Positions 37,617-48,406 of a stretch of 64,000 nt of DNA are shown piece by piece. A model generated the notes under the pieces. That model saw only the letters and a program-made list of their open reading frames with translations. It was not told the origin of the DNA and searched no databases. The DNA comes from Streptomycetaceae bacterium (GTDB lineage Bacteria > Actinomycetota > Actinomycetes > Nanopelagicales > Nanopelagicaceae). How positions within the stretch are numbered: position 1 is the first letter of the stretch; each line of letters opens with the position of its first letter. Location of the stretch: positions 1 to 64,000 of the forward strand of contig JAIYBJ010000039.1 in the NCBI GenBank assembly GCA_027488575.1, given 5' to 3'. A program made the position numbers and the translations under genes.

Positions 37617-39014
37617 TTAGTTACTCGAGAAACGTTTAGTTAGTCCATCAACAATTATTGGTCCAAGAGATGAGACATCGCCGGCACCAAGAGTCATGAT
37701 TACATCCCCTGGCTTTGCCATTTCAATCATCGCATCTGTTGCATCTACAAAATTAGGAACATATTTTCCGTTAGTCATTGATTGCGAGATTACTTCTGAA
37801 CTGATGCCCGGAATCGGTTTTTCACTTGCGGCATACACTTCGAGCAACGTAACGTCATCTGCAAGTGATAATGCCGATGCAAATTCAGACATAAATGCTT
37901 TGGTGCGCGAATATCTATGTGGCTGGAAGATAACTAGTAGTCGACCATCTCCTGCATAGCGCCTTGCCGCTTCCAGCGTTACGCGAATCTCTGTTGGGTG
38001 ATGTCCATAGTCATCAATAACTCGAATGCCGTGAACTGTTCCCTTTAATTCAAAACGGCGCCCTGTCCCGGCAAAAGATGCTAATCCTGCAAGTAATCCA
38101 GCAGTTGGTAAACCAAGGTGCAGGCCAACTGCCAAAGCTGCTGCTGCGTTATCGATGTTGTGACGACCTGGAACATTTAGTTCTAGATGACCGATCGATT
38201 TACCTTTCCACAGAGCTCGAGCGCGAGAACCTTTTGCTCCGAGTTCTATCTGATCAATATGTAAATCGCTATCGACATTTTCACCGTATGAAATGCTGAC
38301 AATGTCCTTTATACCTTTCATTGAGCGGCCTAAATTCAACGAACCAGCATCATCGGCGCAATAAACAAGGAAACCATCGGGTGAGATGGTTCGAGCGAAG
38401 TCTTCAAAGGCCGCAGTTACATCTGCTGGGGTTGCGAAGTAATCAACATGATCGTGTTCAACGTTTGTAACAATGGCGCCGAATGGCTTGTACTCGATGA
38501 ATGAGCCATCGGATTCGTCAGCTTCGGCTACAAAGTATTGGCCGGTTCCTCTGTGGGCATTTGAACCAGAGGCACTTATGGTGCCGCCGATTGCAAATGA
38601 GGGATCAACACCGCATGCTTGAAGAGCCACAGTAAGCATTGAAGATGTTGTTGTCTTGCCATGAGTTCCTGCAACAGCGATGCTGATTGATTCACTCATG
38701 AGTAAGGCCAGTGCCTGTGCGCGTGTATAGATAGGAATGTTTAAATTCTCAGCTGCGACTCTTTCGGAGTTTGATTGTGAAATCGCATTGGAATAAATCA
38801 CTAAGTCTGCACCCTGCACATGCTCTGCGCTGTGAGATGAATTGACCGTGGCACCCAGTGCCGAAAGTGCTGCGAGGACAGATGAATCTTTTTCGTCTGA
38901 GCCACTTACCTGTGCACCGTGTGTTAAGGCAATTCGCGCGAGGCCACTCATGCCCGCGCCACCGATACCGATGAAATGAAGTTTCTTGCTTGCTAGTTCG
39001 GAGAGCGAAATCAT
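37617..39014 (-). CDS. murC: UDP-N-acetylmuramate-L-alanine ligase
   Basis: Adds L-Ala to UDP-MurNAc with ATP, the first step of the stem peptide. It has 465 residues. Seen: LHFIGIGGAGMSGLARI, the P-loop VAGTHGKTTTSSML near residue 115, DESDGSF and the C-terminal ligase region IDDYGHHPTEIRVTLEAAR, FQPHRYSRTKAF. GGGGGAG precedes the ATG by about 7 nt. The order murG-murC-ftsQ is normal for actinobacteria. Confidence 0.97.
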   Translation of the reverse strand: MISLSELASKKLHFIGIGGAGMSGLARIALTHGAQVSGSDEKDSSVLAALSALGATVNSSHSAEHVQGADLVIYSNAISQSNSERVAAENLNIPIYTRAQALALLMSESISIAVAGTHGKTTTSSMLTVALQACGVDPSFAIGGTISASGSNAHRGTGQYFVAEADESDGSFIEYKPFGAIVTNVEHDHVDYFATPADVTAAFEDFARTISPDGFLVYCADDAGSLNLGRSMKGIKDIVSISYGENVDSDLHIDQIELGAKGSRARALWKGKSIGHLELNVPGRHNIDNAAAALAVGLHLGLPTAGLLAGLASFAGTGRRFELKGTVHGIRVIDDYGHHPTEIRVTLEAARRYAGDGRLLVIFQPHRYSRTKAFMSEFASALSLADDVTLLEVYAASEKPIPGISSEVISQSMTNGKYVPNFVDATDAMIEMAKPGDVIMTLGAGDVSSLGPIIVDGLTKRFSSN

Positions 39015-39033
39015 CTTCGTACTCCCCCGTCTA

Positions 39034-40113
39034 CTAGTGAGAACTCAGCACGTTTTGCATGAGAGCCGTAATCTTCTCATGGGCTGTGCTGTTTGCTGTG
39101 GAAACCTGCGCACCACGGGCTCGAGAAGTTTCTAATAATGAATCAATGTGCGCCAAGAGCCACGGTGATGTGAACTCTTTTTGTGAAATAACTTGCGCAC
39201 GGCCGAGATCTGCTAGGTGCTGTGCATTGGGAAGTTGTTCGCCATTTCCAATTGCAAGCGGAATAAACAATGCGTATTTACCAAGTGCTTCAAACTCAGA
39301 ACATGTGACAGCACCAGAGCGAGAAATTACTACATCTGCAGCTAAATAAGCAGTTGCCATATCTGCGATATATGAATGTGGTTGATACCCCGATTGGGCT
39401 GTGGGCAGAGCGTTCTTCTTGCCTAGTGAGTGCATCACCTGAATTTTCTTCTCGAGCAGAGTTTTCAATGATTGCTCAATTACTGTATTCATTACTTGGG
39501 AACCCTGAGACCCGCCAACTACCAATACCAATGGCAGAGCATCATCAAAGCCAAGAGCACGCTTGGATGAAGATCGAACAAGGTTCCAGTCGGATTCATT
39601 ACGAGAAATTATTGATGTAATTGATGACTTCAACGGCATGCCAGTGATGAGCGCATTGCTAAATGGACCACTTTTAACTGGAGTCGATACTGCAAGTGCA
39701 GAAGTAAATAGCGCACCTAATCGATTTGCTATTCCAGGACGCGCATTCGCTTCATGAATGACAATTGGAACTCCGCATGACTTTGCTGCGATGTAGGAAG
39801 CAGCGCTGACATAGCCACCAAAACCAACGAGCAGAGACGCTCCTTTGATAATTGCGCGTGCCTGCATGACTGCCTGGAACAAATTAATTGGAAGAAATAG
39901 AGCCGATGGGGATACTTTTCGGTTAAGAACAACTTTCTTAATTGTTCGAAGAGTAAAACCTGCAGCTGGAACAAGTGTTGTTTCTAAACCATGCGTTGTT
40001 CCAACAAAAATGCACGTATCACGTGGGTTTTGCTTCATCCACTCTTGTGCAACAGACAGGGCTGGTTCTACGTGGCCCGCGGTGCCACCACCTGCAAAAA
40101 TAATTGTCTTCAT
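39034..40113 (-). CDS. murG: UDP-GlcNAc:lipid I GlcNAc transferase
   Basis: Membrane-associated GT28 enzyme that makes lipid II at the inner membrane face. It has 359 residues. Seen: N-terminal FAGGGTAGHVEPALSVA glycine-rich loop, VGFGGYVSAASYIAAK, HEANARPGIANR and the UDP-GlcNAc region VVGGSQGSQVMN, ISRSGAVTCSEFEALGKYALFIPL. It overlaps the ftsW stop by one base. Confidence 0.97.
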   Translation of the reverse strand: MKTIIFAGGGTAGHVEPALSVAQEWMKQNPRDTCIFVGTTHGLETTLVPAAGFTLRTIKKVVLNRKVSPSALFLPINLFQAVMQARAIIKGASLLVGFGGYVSAASYIAAKSCGVPIVIHEANARPGIANRLGALFTSALAVSTPVKSGPFSNALITGMPLKSSITSIISRNESDWNLVRSSSKRALGFDDALPLVLVVGGSQGSQVMNTVIEQSLKTLLEKKIQVMHSLGKKNALPTAQSGYQPHSYIADMATAYLAADVVISRSGAVTCSEFEALGKYALFIPLAIGNGEQLPNAQHLADLGRAQVISQKEFTSPWLLAHIDSLLETSRARGAQVSTANSTAHEKITALMQNVLSSH

Positions 40114-41270
40114 TATTTCTTATCCAGATCTGCCATTGCAGCAGGGTCACGACGCGCAGCCCCTAGAACAAAACCTAAGGCCAGATACGTAGCTACGAGA
40201 GAAGATCCGCCGTATGAAATAAGCGGGAGTGTCACACCCACAACAGGGATCATTGACGTTGCCGAACCTATGTTCATAATTGTTTGAAAAGCTAACCATG
40301 AACCAATACCCGCGCATGCATACTTTGACATCGGATCTTTTGCACGTAACGCAATTCTGAAAATTGAAAAAATAAGTGCGCTAAAGAGAAGCAGCACAAT
40401 AATTGTTCCAAATAGTCCTAGCTCTTCGCCAATAACTGAAAAAATAAAGTCTGTATGTGCTTCTGCGAGATTTCCCCACTTTTGTCTACTAGCACCGAGT
40501 CCAACTCCGAAAACTCCACCGCTTGCGAGTCCCAAAAGGCTGTGTGCTGGTTGCCATCCTGCATTTTTATAATCTTCTGGCGCGAATGGATCTAAAACAA
40601 CCAAGAATCTTTGAGCGCGATATGGCGCAGTAGCAATAGCCAGTGCAATGAGTGTGAACGCTGATGCAAGAACTCCACCAAAAATCTTTCCTGAAACACC
40701 TGAAACCCAGAGCAGGCCAGCCAGAATTGCAGCAAATACTGCTGTGGTGCCTAGATCTCTTCCGAGCATGATCAAAACCATGACTAATGCAAAACCTGGG
40801 GTAATCAGTGCTAAAACATTTGTGTGGTGGCGTCCTGCATATTCGCGAGTGGCCAACATATGCGCCGCCCACAAAATCATCAGCATCTTTACAATTTCAC
40901 TCGGTTGAATATCTACAAATCCAAGGCTGATCCAATTTTGGTTTCCATTAACACTTTTGCCAACTCCTGGAATTGCCACAATCATCAAAACTATTGCTGA
41001 GATTAAGAATCCAAAACGTGCAAGGTTCTTCCAGCGTTCCAGTTTCTGACGTGAAGCAAGATATCCAAGGGGTATAGAGAGGAATAGAAAAAAGAGTTGG
41101 CGTCCAATTACTGAAAATGAGTTTCCCTTGTTTTCAAGTGAATAAATAGATGATGCCGAGAAAACCATAACGGCGCCAAGGATGCTAAGTGCCAAGGTCG
41201 ACCAGAGCAAAATCTTGTACGAACTCGAAGGCTTGGCAAGGAACTTCTGTGTTGTTTCACTCACCGACAA
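40113..41270 (-). CDS. ftsW: Septal glycan polymerase FtsW
   Basis: SEDS family membrane glycosyltransferase that polymerises lipid II together with FtsI. It has 385 residues and about 10 membrane segments. Seen: FSASSIYSLENKGNSF, QPSEIVKMLMILWAAHMLATR, EELGLFGTIIVLLLF and VGVTLPLISYGGSSLV, all SEDS hallmarks. There is no long C-terminal extension as in mycobacterial FtsW. It overlaps murD by 14 nt. FtsW rather than RodA is supported by the dcw setting. Confidence 0.96.
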   Translation of the reverse strand: MSVSETTQKFLAKPSSSYKILLWSTLALSILGAVMVFSASSIYSLENKGNSFSVIGRQLFFLFLSIPLGYLASRQKLERWKNLARFGFLISAIVLMIVAIPGVGKSVNGNQNWISLGFVDIQPSEIVKMLMILWAAHMLATREYAGRHHTNVLALITPGFALVMVLIMLGRDLGTTAVFAAILAGLLWVSGVSGKIFGGVLASAFTLIALAIATAPYRAQRFLVVLDPFAPEDYKNAGWQPAHSLLGLASGGVFGVGLGASRQKWGNLAEAHTDFIFSVIGEELGLFGTIIVLLLFSALIFSIFRIALRAKDPMSKYACAGIGSWLAFQTIMNIGSATSMIPVVGVTLPLISYGGSSLVATYLALGFVLGAARRDPAAMADLDKK

Positions 41271-42648
41271 TCACCTTTTTCACTGCCTGCGCAAAACGAT
41301 CTCCACGGTCTGCGTAATTTGTGAATTGATCCATCGATGCGCATGCAGGCGCAAGCAGGACTGTGTCACCTTCAACTGCAAACCCACGAGCGGCTTCTAC
41401 AACATCTTCCATGAGCGAATTATCAGCAGAGCCAATCTGATAACTCGATGGTGCATCAATTTTTACTACTGCGATATGTGGAGCCTTTTCGCGAATAGCT
41501 TTTTCAATAAGATCTTTATCTTCACCAATTAACACTGCTGCTTTAATTCTCTTACTGCAACGCTCAATTAGTTCTTCCATCCGGGCGCCTTTTGCTAATC
41601 CCCCAGCAATCCACACAACAGATAGTGCGGACATAATGGAGGCAGCCGCTGCGTGTGGATTGGTAGCTTTGGAATCATCAATCCATGTGATGCCGGAGTG
41701 AGAAAGTACTTCCTCAATTCGATGACGTCCCGGTGTAAATGATGCAAGCGCGCTTCTAATATCTTCGTGGTCAACACCTGCGGCGCGTGCTAATCCTGCA
41801 GCCGCCAGAGCATTAGAAACATTGTGCGGAACCGTAGGTTTAATTTCAGTGAGCTCACAAATCATCGCTGCTTCTTGCGGATCGGCAACAAATGCGCGAT
41901 CAACTAGTAATTCCTCGACGATCCCCATCTCACCTGGACCTGGAGTGTCGAGTGAGAAGAAAACTTTTCTTCCTTTCCATTGTGAGCATCGCTTAACTAC
42001 TTCAGCTTCATCAGCATTAAGAATTGCTGTTGAACTTGAGTCAAGCAGTGATACTTTCGTGCGGGCGTACTCTTCGAAAGTTCCGTGCCAATCTGTGTGA
42101 TCGTCAGCGATATTTAATAGTGCACTGGCATTGAATTGCGCAGACTGCATCCAATGAATCTGAAACGAAGATAGCTCCAGAACTAGAACATCGAATTTCT
42201 CTTTGCTTTCTACAGCATCGATTACGGTATCGCCCACGTTGCCGCAGGCGGTTGCATGTAAGCCTCCAGCGCGCATTGCTGCTGCAGTCATTTCAACAGT
42301 TGTTGTTTTCCCATTCGTTCCCGTTATCGCAAACCATCGCTGATGTGGGACTTCTTCTTGTTTAATCTGCCAAGCCAGATCTACTTCATTTGTTAGAGGT
42401 ATGCCTGCTGTGATGAATTTTTGAATCAGAGGATGCGAGGGTTTCCATCCGGGAGAAACAACAGCGCTTTCCCACTCGTGAACATCTATGTCAGAAGTTA
42501 AAAAAGTATCAAACGAGGATCCTTGTATTTTTCTGTCATCTGCAATCGCAATAATTGCTCCGCGACGTGTGAGTGACTGAGCCAAAGCGGTTCCGGTTAC
42601 ACCGCCACCTAAAATCAAGATTCGACTCTTGGAAAAGTTAAGGGGCAT
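41257..42648 (-). CDS. murD: UDP-MurNAc-L-Ala:D-glutamate ligase
   Basis: Adds D-Glu to the wall precursor, 463 residues. Seen: ILILGGGVTGTALAQSL at the N-terminus, the P-loop AITGTNGKTTTVEM near residue 109, LELSSFQIH, NIADDHTDWHG and the third domain with WIDDSKATNPHAA and LLAPACASMDQF. The length is normal. It lies between mraY and ftsW. Confidence 0.97.
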   Translation of the reverse strand: MPLNFSKSRILILGGGVTGTALAQSLTRRGAIIAIADDRKIQGSSFDTFLTSDIDVHEWESAVVSPGWKPSHPLIQKFITAGIPLTNEVDLAWQIKQEEVPHQRWFAITGTNGKTTTVEMTAAAMRAGGLHATACGNVGDTVIDAVESKEKFDVLVLELSSFQIHWMQSAQFNASALLNIADDHTDWHGTFEEYARTKVSLLDSSSTAILNADEAEVVKRCSQWKGRKVFFSLDTPGPGEMGIVEELLVDRAFVADPQEAAMICELTEIKPTVPHNVSNALAAAGLARAAGVDHEDIRSALASFTPGRHRIEEVLSHSGITWIDDSKATNPHAAAASIMSALSVVWIAGGLAKGARMEELIERCSKRIKAAVLIGEDKDLIEKAIREKAPHIAVVKIDAPSSYQIGSADNSLMEDVVEAARGFAVEGDTVLLAPACASMDQFTNYADRGDRFAQAVKKVIVGE

Positions 42649-42658
42649 AAGAATCTAC

Positions 42659-43717
42659 TTACGCGCTTACCCATTGCGCATAAAAGAGTCCTAAACCAAG
42701 TGCAACACTAAGACCGGCAATGATCCAAAAACGAATCACAATGGTGACTTCGCCCCAACCCATTAATTCAAAGTGGTGTTGCAGCGGAGCCATTTTAAAG
42801 ACGCGCTTTCCACCAGAAATTTTGAAATACAACGTTTGAATAATCACTGAAAGCGTGATGATGACAAAGAGTCCACCGAGTGGAATAAGTAATAACTCAA
42901 CTCGAAGCGTTGCAGCTAATCCAGCAAGTGCCCCACCGAGAGCAAGGGAGCCTGTGTCTCCCATAAATATTTTTGCAGGTGATGCGTTCCACCACAAAAA
43001 TCCTGTGCACGAACCAGCAAATGCTGCTGCCAGAACAGCAAGGTCAAGTGGATCTCGAACTTCATAACAATTAGCAGTTGTAACGAGTGCACAACTCTGT
43101 CCAAATTCCCATACACCAATTAGGACAAAAGCTAAGAAAGTCATGACTGCGGCGCCACTTGCCAGTCCGTCTAATCCATCAGTGAGATTGACGCCATTGC
43201 TAGTTGCTACCACCATCAAAGCAATCCATATAACTACAAGAACTGGTCCAAGAACAATTGATGTTTCTCGAACAGTAGAAAGATTCTGCGAAATCGGCGT
43301 TAGCCCACCAATGTCTGCAAATTGAATTCCAAGGTATCCAAATAACGCTGCAACGGCGCCTTGTGAAATGAGCTTTTGCTTTCCAGTTAACCCTAAGGAT
43401 TGTTTGCGAGAAATCTTTAAATAATCATCTAAGAAGCCGATTAAACCGAGTGCAATAACTAAGCCAATAACCAAGAGAGCAGAAACGGTTGGAGGGCGTC
43501 CAGAGAAAAGATGCGCAATTGCGTAAGCAAGAACAGTTGCAACAATGATGACGATTCCGCCCATTGTTGGTGTGCCACGCTTTGTGTGATGCGATGTTGG
43601 ACCGTCATCTCGAATTACTTGGCCATACCCGCGCTTGGCAAGAAAGCGAATAAGTAATGGAGTTCCAAAGAGTGAAAAAAGTAGGGCCATGGCTCCGGCG
43701 ATAAGAATTACTCTCAC
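42659..43717 (-). CDS. mraY: Phospho-MurNAc-pentapeptide transferase
   Basis: Integral membrane enzyme that transfers phospho-MurNAc-pentapeptide to undecaprenyl phosphate, giving lipid I. It has 352 residues with about 10 membrane segments. Seen: [11 protein letters not shown], the aspartate motifs GFLDDYLK and [24 protein letters not shown] and [12 protein letters not shown]. It overlaps murF by 4 nt. Confidence 0.97.
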   Translation of the reverse strand: MRVILIAGAMALLFSLFGTPLLIRFLAKRGYGQVIRDDGPTSHHTKRGTPTMGGIVIIVATVLAYAIAHLFSGRPPTVSALLVIGLVIALGLIGFLDDYLKISRKQSLGLTGKQKLISQGAVAALFGYLGIQFADIGGLTPISQNLSTVRETSIVLGPVLVVIWIALMVVATSNGVNLTDGLDGLASGAAVMTFLAFVLIGVWEFGQSCALVTTANCYEVRDPLDLAVLAAAFAGSCTGFLWWNASPAKIFMGDTGSLALGGALAGLAATLRVELLLIPLGGLFVIITLSVIIQTLYFKISGGKRVFKMAPLQHHFELMGWGEVTIVIRFWIIAGLSVALGLGLFYAQWVSA

Positions 43718-45102
43718 TTCTTATCCTCCTGACGTAACTCTTTCCAAGAATCTTCAATCCCTTGACTCAACGTTTCAAAGTGCTCAGAACGTGAAGCCTT
43801 AACAAGTACAACATCACCCGGCGCCAAATGTGAGACGAGAGTGAGCGCTTGCGCGATATCTTCGCAATAGTGAAGGGTAGTAGAGCTCTGCGCTGGAATG
43901 CCTTCAGCAAATGCTCGTGTTCCGATACTTACAAGATGATCAATTCCAAGCTCGTGTGCGTGTGCTGCAACGCTTGCGTGCAATGCATTGCTCTCTGCCC
44001 CTAGTTCGTGCATTTGCCCAAGAAATGCCCACGATGCACCGCCGCGTTCTTGTGCGAATAAAACCATTGAATCCATTGCTGCTTTCATTGACTCTGGGTT
44101 TGCGTTGTAAGAGTCGTTAATAATGAGTAGATCTTCAAGATCATTAATCTGCATACGCCATTTGCTTGCTAAATCTGCAGTCGATAAACCACTTGCAATT
44201 ACTTCAATCGGAATCTCTAGCGCCGTGCACACCGCTGCAGCAGCTAATGCATTTGATACTTGATGGGCGCCAATAAGTCGCATCCCCACTGCATCGCGAC
44301 CAGCAGGAGTTACAAGATCAAAGTGTGGACGTGCTTCACGCATTTCGATATCAGCAGCCCTGACATCATCATGTGTCCCCTCACCGAAATAAATTATCTT
44401 GCCCTTATGTAATGACCTCATCGCTTTTGTATGAGGGTCATAGGTTCCAAGAACAGCAATTGCATCTGCTTCGAGGGTCTGAATCAACTCGCCTTTAGTT
44501 TGTGCAATCTTCTCAACGCTTCCAAATTCGCCTAAGTGGGCAGTACCAACGCGCAGAACGACTCCTACGTTAGGCCGCGCCATTTCACATAGTGCTGCAA
44601 TGTCACCTAGATGGCGTGCACCCATTTCGAGAATGCAGTACTTGGTATCCACATCGCATTCGAGCAGTGTGATTGGCGCTCCGAGTTCGTTGTTAAAGGA
44701 TGCTTTAGTTGCAACCGTTTTTGCTTGGCTTGAAAGAACCGAAGCCAGGAGATCTTTCGTGGTGGTTTTCCCACTTGAACCTGTAATACCTACGACAATT
44801 AAGTTAGGTAATTGCTTGCGAACATATGCCGCAAGTGTGCGCACAGCAAGAAGCACATCGGAGACCAGTACGCCATCTCCCTTAACTTCTTTCGTTGTCA
44901 TAAATCCTGTAGCGCCATGAGCTTTGGCATCGTCAACGAAGTTATGTCCATCCGAATTTTCGCCAACAAGGGCTAAAAAGAGAGAGCCTTTTGTAGCGAT
45001 ACGTGAATCAAATACAGGGGCTGAAGTAATGACAACTGAGGAGTCACCATAAGTTTTACCGCCAACAATTGTGGCAATCTGTTCAAGTGTGAGTGCAATC
45101 AT
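43714..45102 (-). CDS. murF: UDP-MurNAc-tripeptide:D-Ala-D-Ala ligase
   Basis: Completes the pentapeptide precursor, 462 residues. Seen: [20 protein letters not shown] as P-loop near residue 107, [31 protein letters not shown] and [19 protein letters not shown]. It overlaps murE and mraY by 4 nt each. Confidence 0.97.
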   Translation of the reverse strand: MIALTLEQIATIVGGKTYGDSSVVITSAPVFDSRIATKGSLFLALVGENSDGHNFVDDAKAHGATGFMTTKEVKGDGVLVSDVLLAVRTLAAYVRKQLPNLIVVGITGSSGKTTTKDLLASVLSSQAKTVATKASFNNELGAPITLLECDVDTKYCILEMGARHLGDIAALCEMARPNVGVVLRVGTAHLGEFGSVEKIAQTKGELIQTLEADAIAVLGTYDPHTKAMRSLHKGKIIYFGEGTHDDVRAADIEMREARPHFDLVTPAGRDAVGMRLIGAHQVSNALAAAAVCTALEIPIEVIASGLSTADLASKWRMQINDLEDLLIINDSYNANPESMKAAMDSMVLFAQERGGASWAFLGQMHELGAESNALHASVAAHAHELGIDHLVSIGTRAFAEGIPAQSSTTLHYCEDIAQALTLVSHLAPGDVVLVKASRSEHFETLSQGIEDSWKELRQEDKK

Positions 45103-46595
45103 TTTTTTGCCTCAATTGCATGAGCTAGAACGAGACGGTCATCAAATGGATGTACTACCCCGGCAATTTCTTGACCGCGTTCGTGACCTTTTCCTAAAAC
45201 AATTACAACATCACCAGGTTGCGCAAGGTTCACGGCTAATTCAATTGCTTCGGTGCGATCTTGCACAATAGCGCTAGGTTTAGAAATTTTTAATCCGCTT
45301 GTCATGTGCTCAAGGATTGTTTGTGGATTTTCAGAACGTGGATTATCACTGGTAAAAATTGCGATATCGCTACGAAGTGAAAGTTCTTGACCCATCATGG
45401 TGCGCTTTGAAGCATCGCGATCACCGCCACAACCTAATACGCCAATAACTCTCTTATCGGTCATCTCGCGCGCAGCAGCGAGAACCCGGGCTACAGCATC
45501 TGGACTGTGGGCATAATCGACTAGAGCTGTGAAGTTTTGTCCAAGATTTACCGGTTCTAACCGACCAACGGCTCCTACCAAATGTGGAATTAGAGTTTGT
45601 ATGTCCATGGGATCAATTCCGGATTCAACACAGATTGCCACTGCCATCAATAAATTATCAAAGTTATATCCGCCCCGCAGAGTAGTTCTACTATCAATCA
45701 GGATTCCTCCAACACCACGAATTGAAATATCGCTGTAGGCGATGCCTTCTTCGATTCGTGTGTAATGCCACGTTGCATTCTCATTAAAGCGCGAGATGGA
45801 CTGAACAGGTAGCTCTGTTTTTGTAGCAAGTATCTGACCGTATGAATCATCGATATTGATGAAAGCCTGATCTGCATATTCATAAGTAAATAACTTAGAT
45901 TTAGCTGCAAAGTAGTTTTCCATAGTGCCGTGGAAATCAAGATGATCTTGAGACAAGTTAGTAAAACCAACTGCAGCAAAATAACTTCCACGAATGCGCT
46001 CAAGTGTTATTGCATGACTAGAAACTTCCATAACGAGATTTCGGCAATGGCGTTCACGCATTGTTGCAACTAGCGCCTGTAATTCAGCAGCTTCTGGAGT
46101 TGTGCGTGTGCTCGAAAGTACTTCATTTCCAATTCGAGTTTCTACGGTTCCGATTAATCCCGTTTCCTGTCCGGCGCCTTGAAAGATTTGATGACAGATC
46201 GTGCTGACTGTGGTTTTTCCATTCGTACCGGTAATGCCGATACTAAATAAGTCACGCATTGGCTCGCCATAAAACCAAGCAGTCAGAATTGCGGCACTCT
46301 TGCGCGCATTGGAAACAACTAGAACTGGTACTCCTTTAATTTTCTTCGCACCTTCTACATCAGTAAGAATTGCTACAGCGCCAGATTTAATTGCATCGTG
46401 AGCAAATGATGCTCCGTGAACCTTTTCACCTGCAAAGGCGCAGAACAAATCCCCTGGCTCAACATCTGAACTTGAACTAGTGACTCCTGTGATTGCGATT
46501 TTCTCTAAATCAGATGGTGCTAACTCCGATGTAGCCCCTACCGTAGATGCGAAAGATGCCAAAGATCTTTGGCTTTGGGTCAATGGGCGAATCAT
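45099..46595 (-). CDS. murE: UDP-MurNAc-dipeptide:diamino acid ligase, meso-DAP type
   Basis: Adds the third residue of the stem peptide, 498 residues. Seen: ITGTNGKTTVSTICHQIF near residue 123, TTPEAAELQ, DYAHSPDAVARVL and the substrate motif TSDNPRSENP. DNPR at this place is known for meso-diaminopimelate-adding enzymes, whereas lysine-adding enzymes lack the arginine; I therefore infer an A1gamma-type wall. It is coupled to ftsI and murF by 4-nt overlaps. Confidence 0.96.
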   Translation of the reverse strand: MIRPLTQSQRSLASFASTVGATSELAPSDLEKIAITGVTSSSSDVEPGDLFCAFAGEKVHGASFAHDAIKSGAVAILTDVEGAKKIKGVPVLVVSNARKSAAILTAWFYGEPMRDLFSIGITGTNGKTTVSTICHQIFQGAGQETGLIGTVETRIGNEVLSSTRTTPEAAELQALVATMRERHCRNLVMEVSSHAITLERIRGSYFAAVGFTNLSQDHLDFHGTMENYFAAKSKLFTYEYADQAFINIDDSYGQILATKTELPVQSISRFNENATWHYTRIEEGIAYSDISIRGVGGILIDSRTTLRGGYNFDNLLMAVAICVESGIDPMDIQTLIPHLVGAVGRLEPVNLGQNFTALVDYAHSPDAVARVLAAAREMTDKRVIGVLGCGGDRDASKRTMMGQELSLRSDIAIFTSDNPRSENPQTILEHMTSGLKISKPSAIVQDRTEAIELAVNLAQPGDVVIVLGKGHERGQEIAGVVHPFDDRLVLAHAIEAKK

Positions 46596-48406
46596 TGTCC
46601 TGAAGCCTTCGAGACAAATCTAGAGTTCTTTTTAAGATCTGCTTGAGTAAGCGCAACAGGTTTTATCTCTGTATTAGTTGGCGATATGTGTCGAGATTGC
46701 AAAACAAATGACATCACTTCTTTAAATACTGGACCACCAAGGGCCCCACCCCAGTGCATTCCCTGTGGATTTTGAATAGTCACATTGATTACGTATGCAG
46801 GTTTATCCGCTGGAGCAAAACCGATAAAGGATGCTGTGTAACCGCTGTAACAACGACAATTATCGTTATAGCGTTCAGCTGTTCCTGTTTTTCCTGCCAC
46901 TCTATATCCAGGAATAGCGGCACTTGGCGCTGTTCCACTTGCAGAAACAACGCTCTCCATCATCAAGCGAACCTGCGCTGCAACTTCTGGACTTAGAACT
47001 TTTTCAGATGTGCGAGATTGTGCAGGAGTGAAGTTTCCTGATGCATCACTTGTTCCAGCTATAACAGTTGGTGATACACGAACTCCATTATTGGCAATTG
47101 TTGCGAACACGCTTGTTGCTTGCATTGCAGTTACTGAATAGCCATGACCAAACGCAATAGTTGGTGCCGATGTGCCGGACCAACTCTTTACGGGGTGAAA
47201 AATACCTGCGGATTCTCCCGGCAGTCCTGAACCAGTTGATTTTCCTATTCCAAACTTGCTGAGATAGCTATGAAGAGTGTCGTTGCTCATCAATTCGCCA
47301 ATTTTGATTGAACCTGTATTACTCGATACAGCAAGAATTCCAGTTGATGTTAAATGCTGAAGTGGATGTGGTTCGTGATCACGGAAAACAGCATCACTGC
47401 GCTTTAGAGCGTATGGAACAGAGAAAACAGTAGTAGGCGTGATTTTCTTCTCTTCTAGTGCTGCAGCAAGTGTCATTACTTTTCCGGTTGAACCTGGTTC
47501 GTAAACATCTTGAACAGATGGATTTCTCATCAAGTCAAGAGAGAGTTTTTTTGTGTTATTGGGATCAAAAGTTGGAGCAGTTGCGTGAGCCAAAATGTGA
47601 CCGGTCTTTGGATCCATAACGATTACCGTGCCACTGAGTGCGCGCGACTTACGCACTGCATCTGAGATTGCTTTCGATGCAACCCATTGAACATCGCGAT
47701 CGATAGTTAATCGAATACTTGTACCTTTTTGTGCAGAAACGATTTCAGATTGCGAACCCGGAATTTCTGCGCCCGCAGCGGCTGCATATGAATATCGCCC
47801 TGGCGTGCCAACAAGCTTTGAATTCAAACTTGATTCAAGTCCTGTAGCTCCTACTCCATCATTTCTCACGAAGCCGATGAGGGAGGCCAACAAGGATCCT
47901 GATGGGTAATCACGAACATAGCCACGCTCTGCAAAGAATCCGATTATTCGCTTATCAATTTCACGTGATGTTAGTCCTGCATTGTGATTAGCCATTGCAT
48001 CAACCAACGCACGCCAAATCGCAGGTTGGGCATTAGGCAGAACCATGCTGTAGCGAAGTTTTCCTGTAATCGCTTCTTGAACTTGCGCCACTGGTAATTG
48101 AAGAATTGGAGCTGCAAAAGCTGCTACTCGCGCAGGATCTGAAATTTGAGTTTGGTCAACCACAATATTTATTGCAGCAACACTTCTTGCAAATGTCACA
48201 CCATTGATATCTGTAATGTCTCCGCGCTTTGCCGGAATCGAGCGAATATTTTCCATTTCATCTACAGCACGAATCTTGTAATCGCCTGCATTAATGACTT
48301 GCACTTGAATTAATCGTCCTGCAAATATCACCATGAAAAGTAGAGCAAAAATAGTTAGCGCAACGATGCGATTTCTAGATAAGTTGAAATTACCCACGTG
48401 GCACAT
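46592..48406 (-). CDS. ftsI: Septal peptidoglycan transpeptidase FtsI (class B PBP)
   Basis: Crosslinks septal wall outside the membrane, working with FtsW. It has 604 residues. Seen: an N-terminal membrane segment at about 13-33 (IVALTIFALLFMVIFAGRLI), a dimerisation domain, and the transpeptidase motifs SxxK in EPGSTGKVMTL, SxN in VSSNTGSIKIGE, and KTG in AGKTGTAERY. No PASTA repeats follow. The start overlaps ftsL by 17 nt; a GTG three codons in is an alternative. Confidence 0.96.
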   Translation of the reverse strand: MCHVGNFNLSRNRIVALTIFALLFMVIFAGRLIQVQVINAGDYKIRAVDEMENIRSIPAKRGDITDINGVTFARSVAAINIVVDQTQISDPARVAAFAAPILQLPVAQVQEAITGKLRYSMVLPNAQPAIWRALVDAMANHNAGLTSREIDKRIIGFFAERGYVRDYPSGSLLASLIGFVRNDGVGATGLESSLNSKLVGTPGRYSYAAAAGAEIPGSQSEIVSAQKGTSIRLTIDRDVQWVASKAISDAVRKSRALSGTVIVMDPKTGHILAHATAPTFDPNNTKKLSLDLMRNPSVQDVYEPGSTGKVMTLAAALEEKKITPTTVFSVPYALKRSDAVFRDHEPHPLQHLTSTGILAVSSNTGSIKIGELMSNDTLHSYLSKFGIGKSTGSGLPGESAGIFHPVKSWSGTSAPTIAFGHGYSVTAMQATSVFATIANNGVRVSPTVIAGTSDASGNFTPAQSRTSEKVLSPEVAAQVRLMMESVVSASGTAPSAAIPGYRVAGKTGTAERYNDNCRCYSGYTASFIGFAPADKPAYVINVTIQNPQGMHWGGALGGPVFKEVMSFVLQSRHISPTNTEIKPVALTQADLKKNSRFVSKASGQ